From positions 1,508,726 through 1,572,725 of the forward strand of contig BCJX01000002.1 in the NCBI GenBank assembly GCA_001600415.1: 64,000 bases of DNA, given 5' to 3'. The notes under the pieces are model-generated. The model saw only the letters and a list, made by a program, of their open reading frames with translations, did not search any database and was not told where the DNA came from. This document shows positions 21,621 to 32,848 of the stretch, piece after piece (position 1 is the stretch's first letter; each line of letters starts with the position of its first letter). The stretch comes from Pascua guehoae. Its lineage: Eukaryota > Basidiomycota > Tremellomycetes > Trichosporonales > Trichosporonaceae. A program made the translations under genes and the position numbers.

Positions 21621-23135
21621 CTACCCGTCCTCCATCAAGTCCCAGCCCTCGCTGAGATCCTCTCCCTCACCCGCGGGCTTGGGTCCCCATTTTGCCTCCT
21701 CGGCATCAAGGACGGCAGCAACGACCTTGTGGACGTCAATTCCGAAACCCATGTGCCGCAGGCGGTCCGTCGTCCCCGGGGCGTGTGCCCGGATACCGAG
21801 TTGGGGGCTCTCGGCGACGAGGGACAGGAGCTCGAGCACGGCGGTCGCGGGGACGAGGTTGCCGGCAGACGCACCTAGTACGAGCGGCGGGGGCGGCACG
21901 TCGTCGTCTTCCGAGTCGCGCTTGTTGCCGCCCGAAGGGACGCTGATGGCCTCCACGCCCTGCGAGTAGGCAAAGTAGGCAATGCTGTGGGCGAGCAGTG
22001 CAAACGCGGTGAGCGTTGCGTGATGCTTTTTCCACGACTTTGCCAGAGCCGTGCGTATGGTGGCCATTTCCGTCTTTGACGCCTTGCCATCCGATGAGGC
22101 GGCCGACGCGCGCTTCAGCTTGCTGCCCATGCTTGCGGTCGACGACATCCACAGAATGTGCTTGTCCCGCCACTTGGTCGTGTACAGGAACGGGGGATTG
22201 TCCTTGATTAGCGGGCGGCCGACGTGCGGCAGCCTCAGCGGCGGCGGGGGGGTGGGCTCAAAGGGGATCGCGATCGAGAGGTAGAATGTGACCAGGTTGA
22301 GGAGGTGGATTGTGTGCATGAAAGCGCCGTTGATCGAGCTCGACGAGTGCACTGTACGTGTGAGCCGACCGTATATCGTAGTACCCAGAGGCCATCTCGT
22401 ACTTACACCTGAACGCCTCGGGCGCTGGCAGCTCGAGTCCCGCAATCTCCCACCCCTTGCGTCCACGCTGCACGCCAAAGACATCCAGCGCCTCGCGGTA
22501 CAGCAGCCGCCGGGCCTGGATAATACGCTTGCCCACTTCGTGTTGCTTGGAGCGCACAACAGCAATCTGGGCACGCATATCGGCGGGGGTGAGACTCGCG
22601 CGTTGCGCAGCTTCGAGCACCTCTCGGCGTCGCCTCGCGTCCGAATGGGCGTTGGCATTTCGCGCTAAAGTCAGCAACCAGTCGAGAGCATGCACATTGT
22701 AACACAGCTCTAGTCCATACTTGTTCCACTCACCTCGCTCGATTTCTGCTGTTCGAGACGCAATCTCATCGCGCAATGACGCACACCGGTCTTCAGCCAT
22801 AGCCACAGACGCGCGCAGCTCGCGCCATGCAGTCACACCATGCTGCGAGCCTGGTATTGGGCCAGTGAGGAGAGCCTCGGCGCGCTTGACCGCAGAGTCG
22901 GCCTGTGCTTGGACCCGGGCCTTCTCTAGAGTGTGGTCGGCGACGCTGTGTGTTAGTTATTTGTTGATCCAGGAGAGGAGTGTATGTATGTCGACCTCCT
23001 TCCCTCCCGTGTTTGAACACGGGCGGCCAGCACACTGGGCATACCAGCCACACACGCGCAAAGCACTCACCCCTGGCGCAAGCATGGTGCGCAGTAGAGG
23101 TCACGCTTCGGAGCGTCGCACAGGGGACACTGCAT
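21621..23135 (-). CDS. ATG14: Atg14/Barkor-type autophagy subunit of the PI3-kinase complex
   Basis: Exons 23071-23135, 22734-22945, 22407-22664 and 21621-22351 give 421 residues. The N-terminus MQCPLCDAPKRDLYCAPC has the two CxxC pairs typical of Atg14. A helical, charged region follows (ADHTLEKARVQAQADSAVKR; MAEDRCASLRDEIASRTAEI), probably a coiled coil. The C-terminal part has LLNLVTFYLSIAIPFEPT, LRLPHVGRPLI and the ALLAHSIAYFAYSQGVE block shared by Atg14/UVRAG proteins. Atg14 directs the Vps34-Vps15-Atg6 complex to the autophagosome formation site. The intron 22665-22733 is 69 bases and open in frame, so a retained form would add 23 residues. It is divergent from SHO1 across 1.8 kb. Atg14 is preferred to Vps38/UVRAG because of the N-terminal cysteines. 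Confidence 0.82.
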
Positions 23136-24916
23136 GTCGACTGTGAGTTGAGAGTAGTAAAGTATTGGCTGGTCGACTTCAGCCGCACTCTGGATTATTG
23201 ATCACCCTCCTCCATATGGGTTGGGTGGCGGGGTGGAGGTGACGCGGTGGAGGCGGGCCAGGGGACTGATAAGAGCCAATCGAAGCGTGTGTCTGTGTCT
23301 AGAGATGTGATGCGTGGGTGGTGTGGGGGAGACGATGGCAAAGTGTCAATGCCGAGACTGTTGTACTAGCGCTAGAGTCCAGGGGAAAGAGCAATGATAG
23401 ATGATTGTGGTTGTGGTTGTTTAAGACTGTGTGGACAGACGGAGCAGACAGACATATGTCATCAGCACAACAGGGCTGGTGGCAACGGAATCAAAATCGT
23501 TGGTGAGTGGCTCGTGGCATACAAGGTGTGGTGGCATCAGCATTCGACCGTCATTGTACGAGGTGGGAAGTGGGTGTACAGCATGCATAGCTTTGAGCCT
23601 TGTACAAGTACACAAGTGCACGTATCGCACCATGCGTGTGCATCATACCCATTGCGGGTGTAGCTGAATGGAGAATGAAGGTGGGAGTGAGAGTCTTGGC
23701 CGGCAATCGCATTCAAGACCGCCCAGCCTGACTCATCATCACTCAACATCGTTTTATTCAAGTTCCCACACGGCGCTGCGTGTTTCTTGGGGTGCATTAC
23801 AGTATCGTGGACGAACATATCTGGACTAGAGAGACCGAATGGCGTCAGAACATTGGTGGATGTCACTATGTCCCTGCTTCATTTGACTTAGGGCGAAGTC
23901 ATTCCTACTGTTATCACCATCCCCCCTATTGCCAACCAACTGGGTGGGTGCCTCTGCTGAACGGGTAGCAATGGTATACAAGGAGGTTCTCTCGTAGGTA
24001 ATCAAGACCATGACCATCACCACAGCCACCCTCGGCATTGGCTCTGTCGACCGAGTCATCACAGGCATCCTCGCCACGGGGGACCCTTCCCCACCTCCCA
24101 AACTCCTACCCCCCCCCCCACCACCCCAGGGAGCAACTCTTCGTGCCTGTTGAAAGAAATGACATCGGACGATAATGTGCCAGCGGCTGAGGGGGCCACG
24201 CCTCCTTGGCCCTGTTCTGGAGCTAGCTATCTATAGCGGTCCGTAGTGAGATGGATTGTTTCAGTTGCTCAGCATTCTGCCACAGTCAGTACGTCGTTGC
24301 CCAGCACATTCTCGTGTCGACCGGAACGGAGTGTTGTGCGGTGCCCGTGTGAGTGCTGTGGGAGAAAAACAAGCTCCGAGCTATTCGGACACATGTTGGC
24401 ATGGGGGTGTGGACGGTGCGGGCGGTGCGGGCGGTGCGGGCATCGCTCCGCAGCCCGCAGGTGGTCCGCCTTTGTATATCGAGCCACCCCCAATTTGACT
24501 CCGTTTACTCCGCCAGTGCCGACGCCTCCTTCGTCACTCGCACAGCCCGACCGGCTCTCACAACACAGATTCGCGGTATGCGTAGTGCTTGCAAGCAGTG
24601 GCAGTGCATGCAGGCAGAGGGTAGTGTACCATTACATGTGTGAGAGCGTAATCAATGGATGAATGAATGGATGGATGGATGGATGCAAGAGAGAGAGAGA
24701 GTCAGAGAGAGCACGAGCACGACGAGGGGGTCACAGGGAAAAGGGCGAGTGTGTGTTGGAATCCTTTTTGTGTAAACCTTGAAATCCATCCACCCCTTTT
24801 CAAACTCAACTTGACAACACCAACTCGTCCATTCCATCCCACCTTATTGTCCATCTGCCCCTCGCCTTTCCCACCCCCCCCCTCTCCCACCTCCGCCCTC
24901 GTCCTCTCCATCCACC
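23136..24916. promoter_or_regulatory. Divergent intergenic region between ATG14 and SHO1
   Basis: About 1.8 kb holding both 5' flanks. No supported gene. A GATG/GAGA microsatellite lies at 24656-24708, a run of 11 C at 24110-24120, and a triplicated GCGGTGCGGGC motif near 24415-24440. The 60 bases before the SHO1 ATG are pyrimidine-rich, as is common for a fungal leader. Confidence 0.45.
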
Positions 24917-26718
24917 ATGATCGGCAGCGGGTCTGGCTTTGGCGCGATTCTCGGTAGCCCCTACTACCTCGTCACCATCATCTTTGGGGTGTTTGGATGG
25001 CTTATCCAGTTTGCGGCAATGTGTGCCGCCGAGGCACAGAGTGCGTTGTCCCCGCTGACCCGTTTGGAATGCGTGCACTGACAACTTCGCAGAGGGCATC
25101 TACACGGGAGCCATCTGCGGCACCCTATGGTTTTCAGTCTGGGTACAGCTGTGAGTGGAGATACAGCCCAAGCAAGGTGTTTGGCGCGCCGTCGTCGCTT
25201 TGTTTGGTTGGCATCGCCGCCACTGGCGTCAGCCGCCGATATCACACGTCTTGCCCACTGCTGTTCTGCTAACACTGCAGCATCCTCACCGTGACCCTCA
25301 TGTACGTTGTTGGCTGCTGTGGACAATCGAATGTTCTGTAATGTGCTCACGCCCCCCAGCATCGCCTGCATGCAGGACACGGTCGCCCTGCACCGCCTCC
25401 AGTTTGCCGTGTTTACCGCCGTCGCGCTCGTCTTCAACATCATCGGCGTCAACAGCTTCATCTACTCAAGCCTCGGCTCGCACCTCGCCGTCGGGGTCGG
25501 CTCGCTCATCCTTGCCATGGTTGACGTGCGTGTGCATTGTGGTTTGTGGGGGCGGTGTTGTTATCGCTGCGACTGCGATATGCGGCTGCGGCCGAGCAGC
25601 GGGGGGGGGGGGGGTAGTGTTGTTGCCATGGTGCTGTGCACTATCTGCACTTTGGCATCTAACACTGCACTGCAACTGTATCCATCAGACCACACAAGAC
25701 GCTAACGACCAAACAGATTGTCTGGCTCCTATACCTGACGTCGGACGAGGACTCGTACATCAACTACGTGCTCTCGGGCGGCATCAACGGCGTCTCGGGC
25801 TGGGGCAGCGGCGGCGGTCGTCGCCGCTCGCGTGGGGCTCCTCAGCACCACGAGACGGGCGTGTATGCGTCGGAGAGCTCGGGCTTGCGCAACGCCGGCG
25901 CCGAGCGCGGCATGAGCTCGCACGAGCTGCCCTCCAACGGCGGATACCCCATGGGCGGCTACGGCTCGGGCACAATGAACCTCGACACGGCGCCGTCGCA
26001 GAAGACTGCTCCCGTCAGCACGTCGCGCGACGACTTTAGCGCCGTCGGCCAGAGCGTGGACAATGTCACATTCAAGCACCGTGCAAGGTGAGTGGTGCGA
26101 GCCGAGGGGGGGACGAGTGCGATGCTGTGCTGGGTCCGGTGCGCTGGATTTGTTTTGGAAAGCTGCACTGGGGGTGTGATGGCTGGGGCTCGGGCACGGC
26201 CGCGGGCCTGGCCGACAATGATGGCTGGCTGGTGTTGCACCCTCGGCAGCATCTCGGCCTCGCCATCTCCTGTCTGCGGCCAGGGCGACGTCGCCCCCTT
26301 TGCCCTTGGCGAGTAATGGATGGTGGATGCGTTCCCGAAAACCCGGCCAAACATTGCCATGAATGTCGCCCCGCGCGCGCCACCGCGCACAGGCCGTGTG
26401 CCCCGAACATTGCACAACGCACAGACACATGATGCGCGGCAGGGTCACATTGCAGCGCCAGTGGCGGCGATGGGCGAATGAACACGCAGTAGCAGGACTG
26501 ACACTGTCTTAGGGCAAACTACGCCTACACGGCGTCGCCTGAGGACCCTAATGAAGTGTCGTTTGCAAAGGGCGACATTCTCGAAGTCGTCGACAACACT
26601 GGAAAGTGGTTCCAGGTCCGCACACCAGCAGGCCAGATGGGCGTGAGTAACAAGCCGTCCAGAGTGACACATCGCTAACGTCCAGATTGCCCCATCCAAC
26701 TATCTTACACTTCTGTGA
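24917..26718 (+). CDS. SHO1: Sho1 osmosensor, SH3-domain membrane protein
   Basis: Seven exons: 24917-25040, 25093-25150, 25281-25301, 25360-25525, 25717-26087, 26513-26642 and 26686-26718, giving 300 residues. Four membrane helices are visible (YYLVTIIFGVFGWLIQFA; GTLWFSVWVQLILTVTLI; FAVFTAVALVFNIIGV; LAVGVGSLILAMVDIVWLL), then a Ser/Gly-rich cytoplasmic linker. The C-terminal SH3 domain starts ANYAYTASPEDPNEVSFAKG and ends GIAPSNYLTLL. Sho1 is a plasma-membrane scaffold of the HOG pathway whose SH3 domain binds the MAPKK Pbs2. Exon 3 is only 21 bases and lies inside the second helix. The length is close to the yeast protein (367) but shorter in the linker. The call is firm. Confidence 0.93.
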
Positions 26719-27009
26719 TCTGCTAGAATCTGATCTGATCAACAATCGAACGCTCCGGCGCCGCTCCGGCGCAACGTAGAGAGACGACGACGACGACCGA
26801 CGACCGACGACCGACCGACGAGATCTGTCAGTGTGGATCTGTGTGATCTGTGTGCAGCATGCCTATCCTCTATATTCCAGCTGTTTATGCATGGCAGCGT
26901 GTCTTCGACAGCCAGGGCGCCGCGTCCCCGCTACAACACTACTAGTTGTCATCGATCCTGGACATGTATCCCAAACACCCATCGTATCGTATCGTCCTCC
27001 ATGCCATGT
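26719..27009. other. Short convergent spacer between SHO1 and COG8
   Basis: 291 bases between two stop codons, with a simple GACGACCGACGACC run at 26785-26820. No other feature. Confidence 0.5.
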
Positions 27010-30000
27010 CTACTTCTTCTTCTTGTTCTTCTTTTTCTTGTTCTTCTTCTTTGCCCCACCGCTGCTGGCACCTTCGGCAGGCGTCGCCGTGGGCGACGGC
27101 GACGGTGCGCGCGACGCAGGAGCCGACGCGTCGGGCGTGGCCGTCGCGTCAACATGGTTATCCGCCTCTGTCACGGGCGCGTCACCGAACTCTGAGGGCT
27201 TTGCCTCTGCCGGTTCCTGTTCCTGCGCGTCTGATGGTGTTGGTGCAGCGCCCTCATCCTCGTCCCCGTCCTCGTCCTCGTCCGCCTGCGCCGCCTGCGT
27301 CACGGTTGTTGATGCTCGGTCGGCTGAAACGTCGGACGGGACGTGTTCAGGATCAACGTGTGGCGACGCGTTTGACGCGTCGTTTTCCGCCTCTCCAGGC
27401 ACCAAAGACGGTCCCGTGGCGCCTCTTTGCGTTTCACCTTGACCCGCCAAGGTTGCTTCCGCTGCATTCGCATGCACGGGAGATGCAGATGCAGGAGATG
27501 GGGACGAAGCGCTGGGCTCAGCAGGCGAGGGCTCGGCGGCTTCAGGCATGGCGGTGGATTCGGATACAGGCGTGGGTTCAGGTTCGGATGTAGGTTTGGG
27601 CTCGGATTCGGATACAAGTGCAGGCATAGGCTCATCCGCAACCTTGGGTGCGGGGGCAGGAGGTGATGGTGGGGTAGCTGCCTTGACCGTGGCCTCGGGG
27701 ACGGCTTCTGGTGCAGACGATCCTGTGACAGGCTCGGGTGATGCACGTGCTGGTGATGGCTCGGTGGCTGTGGCGGATTCCATGGCGGCAATCTCTGGCG
27801 ACTGTGGCTTTGGTAATGTCTCCGCTGCTGCATCTGCGGCCTCGGCCTCCTCTGCTAGTGCCGTTTGGACGTCCTCCTTGGCCTCCACCGGACTCGTTTC
27901 TGGCACAGCAGTGTTCTCGACAGCGGCATGCGCAGCAGGTGATGCTGCTCCCACGGGTGCGGGGGGCTCGGAGGGTGGTGATGGGGCAGGACTGGGTGGT
28001 TTGGCGCCATCCTGAACGGGTTCGTCTGCCACAGGGTCCGCCTTCTCCGTTGCCTGCTCGTGGTTCACCTCGCCACTTTCCTCCGCCGCGTCGTTGACGT
28101 CGTCTTCCACCTTCACGTCCTCCGGCTCCGCGGTAACTGTCTCCTCCTCCAAGATGGCCTTTGTCGGACTACCCAGAGTGCCATTGGGGGATTTCTCGGT
28201 GGGGCCATTGGCCCTGGGTTTCCCAAGCTGGTCATCGATCCAGGAGACAACAGAGTCGAGGGCCTGCTGGAGGTCGTCGGCGGATCGCTTCTCGGCGCTG
28301 TCAAAGATGCCTCGGTCGAGTGCGTCAACGACGAGAGGGTAGACGACGCGAACCCACGTGTCGGCGAACGCCACACAGACCCACTGCGTCTCGCGGCGCT
28401 TGGCGGTGCGGGCCTCGGGGGTAAGCTGTCCCTCCGAGTTTCGTCGAAGGAGCTCTACCCTGCCGCTCGAGGTGCGGCGCGTATGTGTTGGTGATGAGGC
28501 TCCAGGTGACTCCAGAGGGTCGGAGAGAGCGACCGTCTGGCGCACATACTGGGCTATACTGTGGGTACATGCCAGCAGAGACGCGGACTGTGCCGCCACG
28601 AGCTTGGGGAAGAGGTGGATGGGAGCGAGGAGGCGGAGCGAGTTGAGGGCGGTCAGGTGGCCATTGACGAGCATTGCCAGTGGTGGGAAACGAGCGAGAT
28701 CTGTTGGCAGGATCTCGTAGCTCCCACCCCACCTCACAAAACCGAGTGGCGAGTCGGCAGCGAGGAGTGGGGCAAGATGTTCGGGTGCAATGAGCACCTG
28801 AGCAGGGCTGCCGACAGACTTGGCCGCCTGGCTGAGAGTGGAAGAAAACGAGGTCGAGGCAGCCTGGATCGTCTGTGAGAATGCCGTCAGGACAGCATCG
28901 TTGAAGGGCTCGGTCACAAGAGGGGCAAAGTCGAGGCCGACACGCGCAAATGCGAGCGAGCAGTAGCCAAGTTGCACAAGGATGGAGGACAGCGATGCGG
29001 CGTCGTTTGTCATCTTTGGGACATTCTCTCGGACAATGGCAACGAGGTCGTCGACACACTGGCCGACAAACGATGCGAGCTGCGACGCTGCCACAGTCGA
29101 CCCGGAACTCTCGAGGAAAATAGCGGTGAACTGCGAGATAATGTCGAAGACGTGCTCGCGGAACAGGTCGACGTATTTGCGCACATATCGATTTGGGTCG
29201 GCACGGTCGCGCTCCAGACTGACGAGGTGTGCCCGGAAGTTTGAGAGGCGCGACACGAGAAACACAAGCCCCAGTTCAGTCTCGTCGACACTGCCGAGGC
29301 GGCGCAGGAACCCCACCGTCTTGACAAGAGCCGGGAGCTTGATCGGCTCGCGGAGGAGGGTGAGGAGCTGGGCGAGCATGAGATGCAACACCGACTCGAC
29401 CTCCTTGGCCACGTCCTGGACGAGCTCGAGGGTTGGGAACCGCTTCACGAGCGAGTCGGTATGTGCCGACAGCTCGAGCACTTCCTGGTAGTACCCGTTC
29501 CGTACGCAAGTGTTCATGAGCTGCGGGATCTCGAGCAGGTCAAACAGCTTGTCCTGATGTTCCTGTACCAGAGCAGCTCGTGCGCGCGCGTTCTGGACAC
29601 CTTTCGTCGCCGTGACAAAGGTGCGGCACTCGTCCTCGAGCGCCGGCACCGCATCGAGCAGGCGGCCAAGCGACCCCGAAAAGTCGTCAAACGCCGCAGT
29701 CACAGCAGACGAGCAGTTGTGGACCGAGATGAAGGTCGGGTATTCGCGGTAACACAGGTTGGTGAGCTCATTCTCGACACTCGCGGCCTCCGCAGAGATG
29801 ACAGACGCTTCCGAGAGCAACGACTTGAGCGGGAGCGAGAGGAGTTGGTCCAGATACGACGTCGCCGCAGACGATGCCAGGTCGGGCTTGGCTACGTGCC
29901 GCACCTCGGCCGTCTCCTGGAGGAGGTCTACCAGCGACGGGGCCGGCTCTGGGGTGTGAGTGGGGAGTAGAAGGAAAACGGGGATGAGCTCGGCTCACCT

Positions 30001-30014
30001 GTGGCCTCCTCCAT
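27010..30014 (-). CDS. COG8: Conserved oligomeric Golgi complex subunit 8 with long C-terminal extension
   Basis: The first exon is only 16 bases (29999-30014, MEEAT) and the second is 27010-29948; together 984 residues. Residues 1 to about 480 match Cog8/Dor1: SYLDQLLSLPLKSLLSEASV, LTNLCYREYPTFISVHNCS, a helical heptad-rich region, IPQLMNTCVRNGYYQEVLEL and NRYVRKYVDLFREHVFDIIS. A further conserved-looking segment ends about residue 583 (SVVSWIDDQLGKP). Cog8 is part of lobe B of the COG tether for retrograde vesicles at the Golgi. The last 400 residues are Glu/Pro/Ala/Ser-rich and end in a poly-Lys/Asn tail, KKKNKKKKNKKKK. Known Cog8 proteins are about 600 residues, so the extension is unusual; it is encoded in the same exon without stop or frame break. 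It is divergent from ILV3 across 489 bases. Confidence 0.9.
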
Positions 30015-30503
30015 TGTGGTATGATTATGTTTGGAGGTGGGGAGTAGAGGGTGGTTTAGTGTTGTGAAGGGAGATCATACGACCTGTAACTGCCACCATC
30101 AACCGCAACGCGCAACGACGTCGTTGTGTGCCGTGTCCCATGTTGCTTGCTGTGACGCGTGGCATCGATCTCAGCGCCTATTCAAACACATTTTAGGCGT
30201 ATCGTGCTCTTTGCATGCCTTTTAGCTATCTCTTTTGCGTCATGTCTTGTTTTTCGATTCGGCCCTTTACAGTATTCATCGGAAATGATCGAACTGTGGT
30301 TGGGTGGGAGTCGGCTGCCACCGATCCCACCAAAATACCCACAGGGCCAAAAATCCCAACTTGGAGCCGGAAATCCCGGCCGAGTTGCAAAGTCAACCGC
30401 CAGACTGTACCGACCTACTCGATCCACTCGTCGCCGACGACCGACACCTCGAAAGCTGTAAAGGTCGACTCGCAACTTGTTCTTCTTTTCCCACATACCC
30501 ATC
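30015..30503. promoter_or_regulatory. Divergent promoter region COG8/ILV3
   Basis: 489 bases between two ATGs. It contains a perfect inverted repeat GCCGG-N5-CCGGC at 30366-30380 (CGG-N5-CCG core), 124 bases upstream of the ILV3 ATG, a layout typical of Zn2Cys6 regulator sites such as Leu3, although the Leu3 spacer is usually shorter. No TATA box was identified with confidence. Confidence 0.4.
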
Positions 30504-32547
30504 ATGATCGGCTGCTCTACATCCTCTGCGCTCCGCGCAAACCAGTGCAATGTCGCTCGGCGCCACCTGTCGTCCACGGCGTCGGTGGCCAAGGCCGGCC
30601 TCAACAGGTTCTCAAAGAACATTACCCAACCCAAGTCCCAGGGCGCCTCGCAGGTGCGTGTCCTGTTCTCGTCGCCATCGACTGCGCTAACGGCAGGCCA
30701 TGCTTTACGCCACGGACGGTATCGAGTCCATTGAGGACCTCGCCAAGCCCATGGTTGGTGTCGCGAGCGTTTGGTGAGTTTTCGGTAGCCGCCGGCAAAG
30801 GATATCCACCAGGGTGGTCCCCCCACGAAACAAGTGACTGACCTGTGCAGGTACGAGGGTAACCCGTGAGCATTGGTTGCAAACTCAAGTTTAATCAACA
30901 CATCTAACAAGCCAGATGCAATGGCCACATTCTGGCTCTCGGCCAGCGCATCAAGAAGTCGCTTTCCCGCGCCGGCATCACTGGCTACCAGTTCGGTACC
31001 GTTGGTGTCTCTGACGGTATTTCCATGGGTACCGTGGGCAGTGAGTAGGGACTTGTGTCTGCTTTCTGCAGTATCGCAGCACCACTCACATAACAGTGAC
31101 GTACTCTCTCCAGTCGCGCGACCTCATTGCCGACCAGGTCGAGACGGCTGCTGGTGGCCACTGGCTTGACGGTATGGTCGTCGTCCCTGGCTGTGACAAG
31201 AACATGCCCGGTACCCTCATTGGTCTTGGCCGTCTGAACCGCCCCAGTATCATGGTTTACGGTGGTACCATCCGCCCTGGACACTGCGGCGGTGGTGACA
31301 GCGGTCGCCCCGAGGAAATTGTCGACATTGTCTCGGCGTTCCAGTCGTACGGACGGTACCTCCAGGAGGGCCAGACCGAGGAGGCAGAGAAGATTCGCTA
31401 CGACACCATCCGCAACGCCTGCCCTGGTTCTGGCGCGTGCGGTGGCATGTACACTGCTAACACCATGGCGTCCGCCGCTGAAGCCCTCGGCATGGCGCTT
31501 CCGGGCTCGTCGTCGTTCCCGGCCGAGTACCCCGAGAAGCTCAAGGAGTGCGACAGCATTGGCCAGGCCATGGTCAACCTCCTGGAGAAGAACATTCTTC
31601 CCCGCGACATTATGACCCGCGAGGCATTTGAGAACGCAATGGTCCTTACCATGGCTCTGGGTGGCTCGACCAACGCTGTCCTCCACCTCATCGCCATTGC
31701 CCGCTCGGTCGGCGTCGAGCTCACGATCGACGACTTCCAGAAGGTGTCGGACAGGGTTCCCTTCCTTGCCGACCTTAAGCCCTCGGGCAAGTACGTCATG
31801 GAGGACGTCTACCACATTGGCGGCACCCCCAGCGTCATCCACTACCTGATCAAGGAGGGCCTCATGACCGGTGACCAGCTTACTGTCACTGGTAAGACCC
31901 TCGGCGAGAACTGCGACGAATGGATGCAAAAGTACGGCAGCAAGTGGGAGGGCCAGGAGGTCATCCGCCCCGTCTCGAACCCCATCAAGAAGACGGGCCA
32001 CCTTCGTATCCTCCGCGGTAACCTCGCTCCCGGAGGCGCTGTTGCCAAGATTACCGGCAAGGAGGGTCTTGCGTTCTCGGGCAAGGCGCGTGTGTTTGAC
32101 GACGAGGCGAGCTTTGTCGAGGCCGTCGAATCTGGCTCGATCAAGAAGGGCCAGAAGACGGTCGTCATTCTCCGCTACCTCGGCCCCAAGGGCGGTCCTG
32201 GTATGCCCGAGATGCTCAAGCCCACCTCGCTCATCATGGGTGCCGGTCTCGGTTACGATGTTGCATGCATCACCGACGGCCGCTTCTCGGGTGGCTCGCA
32301 CGGCTTTGTCATTGGCCACGTCGTCCCCGAGGCGCAGGTCGGTGGCCCCATTGCCCTCATCAAGGACGGCGACATGGTTCACATTGACGCCGAATCCAAC
32401 TCTATCTCTATGGACGTTAGCGACGAGGAGCTCGCCAGCCGCAGGGAGAAGTGGGTCGCACCCCCTCTCAAGGTCTCGTCGGGCACGCTGTACAAGTACG
32501 CAAAGCTCGTCTCGGACGCTTCGCACGGCTGTGTCACCGACGAGTAG
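30504..32547 (+). CDS. ILV3: Dihydroxy-acid dehydratase, mitochondrial
   Basis: Exons 30504-30653, 30697-30773, 30851-30865, 30916-31040 and 31097-32547; 605 residues. It converts dihydroxy-isovalerate and dihydroxy-methylvalerate to the keto acids of valine, leucine and isoleucine synthesis. The N-terminus ([20 protein letters not shown]) is basic and Ser-rich without acids, a mitochondrial presequence. Fe-S ligands lie in [18 protein letters not shown] and [14 protein letters not shown]; other family blocks are [33 protein letters not shown] and [12 protein letters not shown]. Exon 3 is a 15-base micro-exon encoding YEGN. A long minus-strand frame across the last exon is a shadow. The assignment is firm; length fits the family (about 590). 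Confidence 0.97.
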
Positions 32548-32848
32548 GTTGTCGGCTCATGTATGCCGCCGTCTGGAAAATGCGGCGGCGCACCAAAAAG
32601 ATAGTTCCCGTAGCTGTCAGTAGTCATCATATACGGTTGTGATGGATGGATTCTTGGTCTTGTCATAGGACACAAAGTCGCTGGGCGGAAGGGTGATAAC
32701 GGAGGCAAAATGATGTGGCATTAATCTGGCCGAGTGTCCCAGTCGCCACCAAGTCATGCCGCATCTTGAACTCGACGGCTGGGTGACTGTGACTCTGCCA
32801 ACTGCGTATTCATAACCTCCAAGCACACCAACCCAACCTACAGGAATC
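32548..32848. other. Spacer between ILV3 and PRP22
   Basis: 301 bases between two genes in tandem. It should hold the ILV3 3' end and the PRP22 promoter; no specific element was seen. Confidence 0.5.

Noticed and set aside
30985..32526. 513-codon minus-strand frame opposite ILV3
   Set aside because: It mirrors the strongly biased codons of ILV3 and has no family motif; the plus strand encodes a complete dehydratase.
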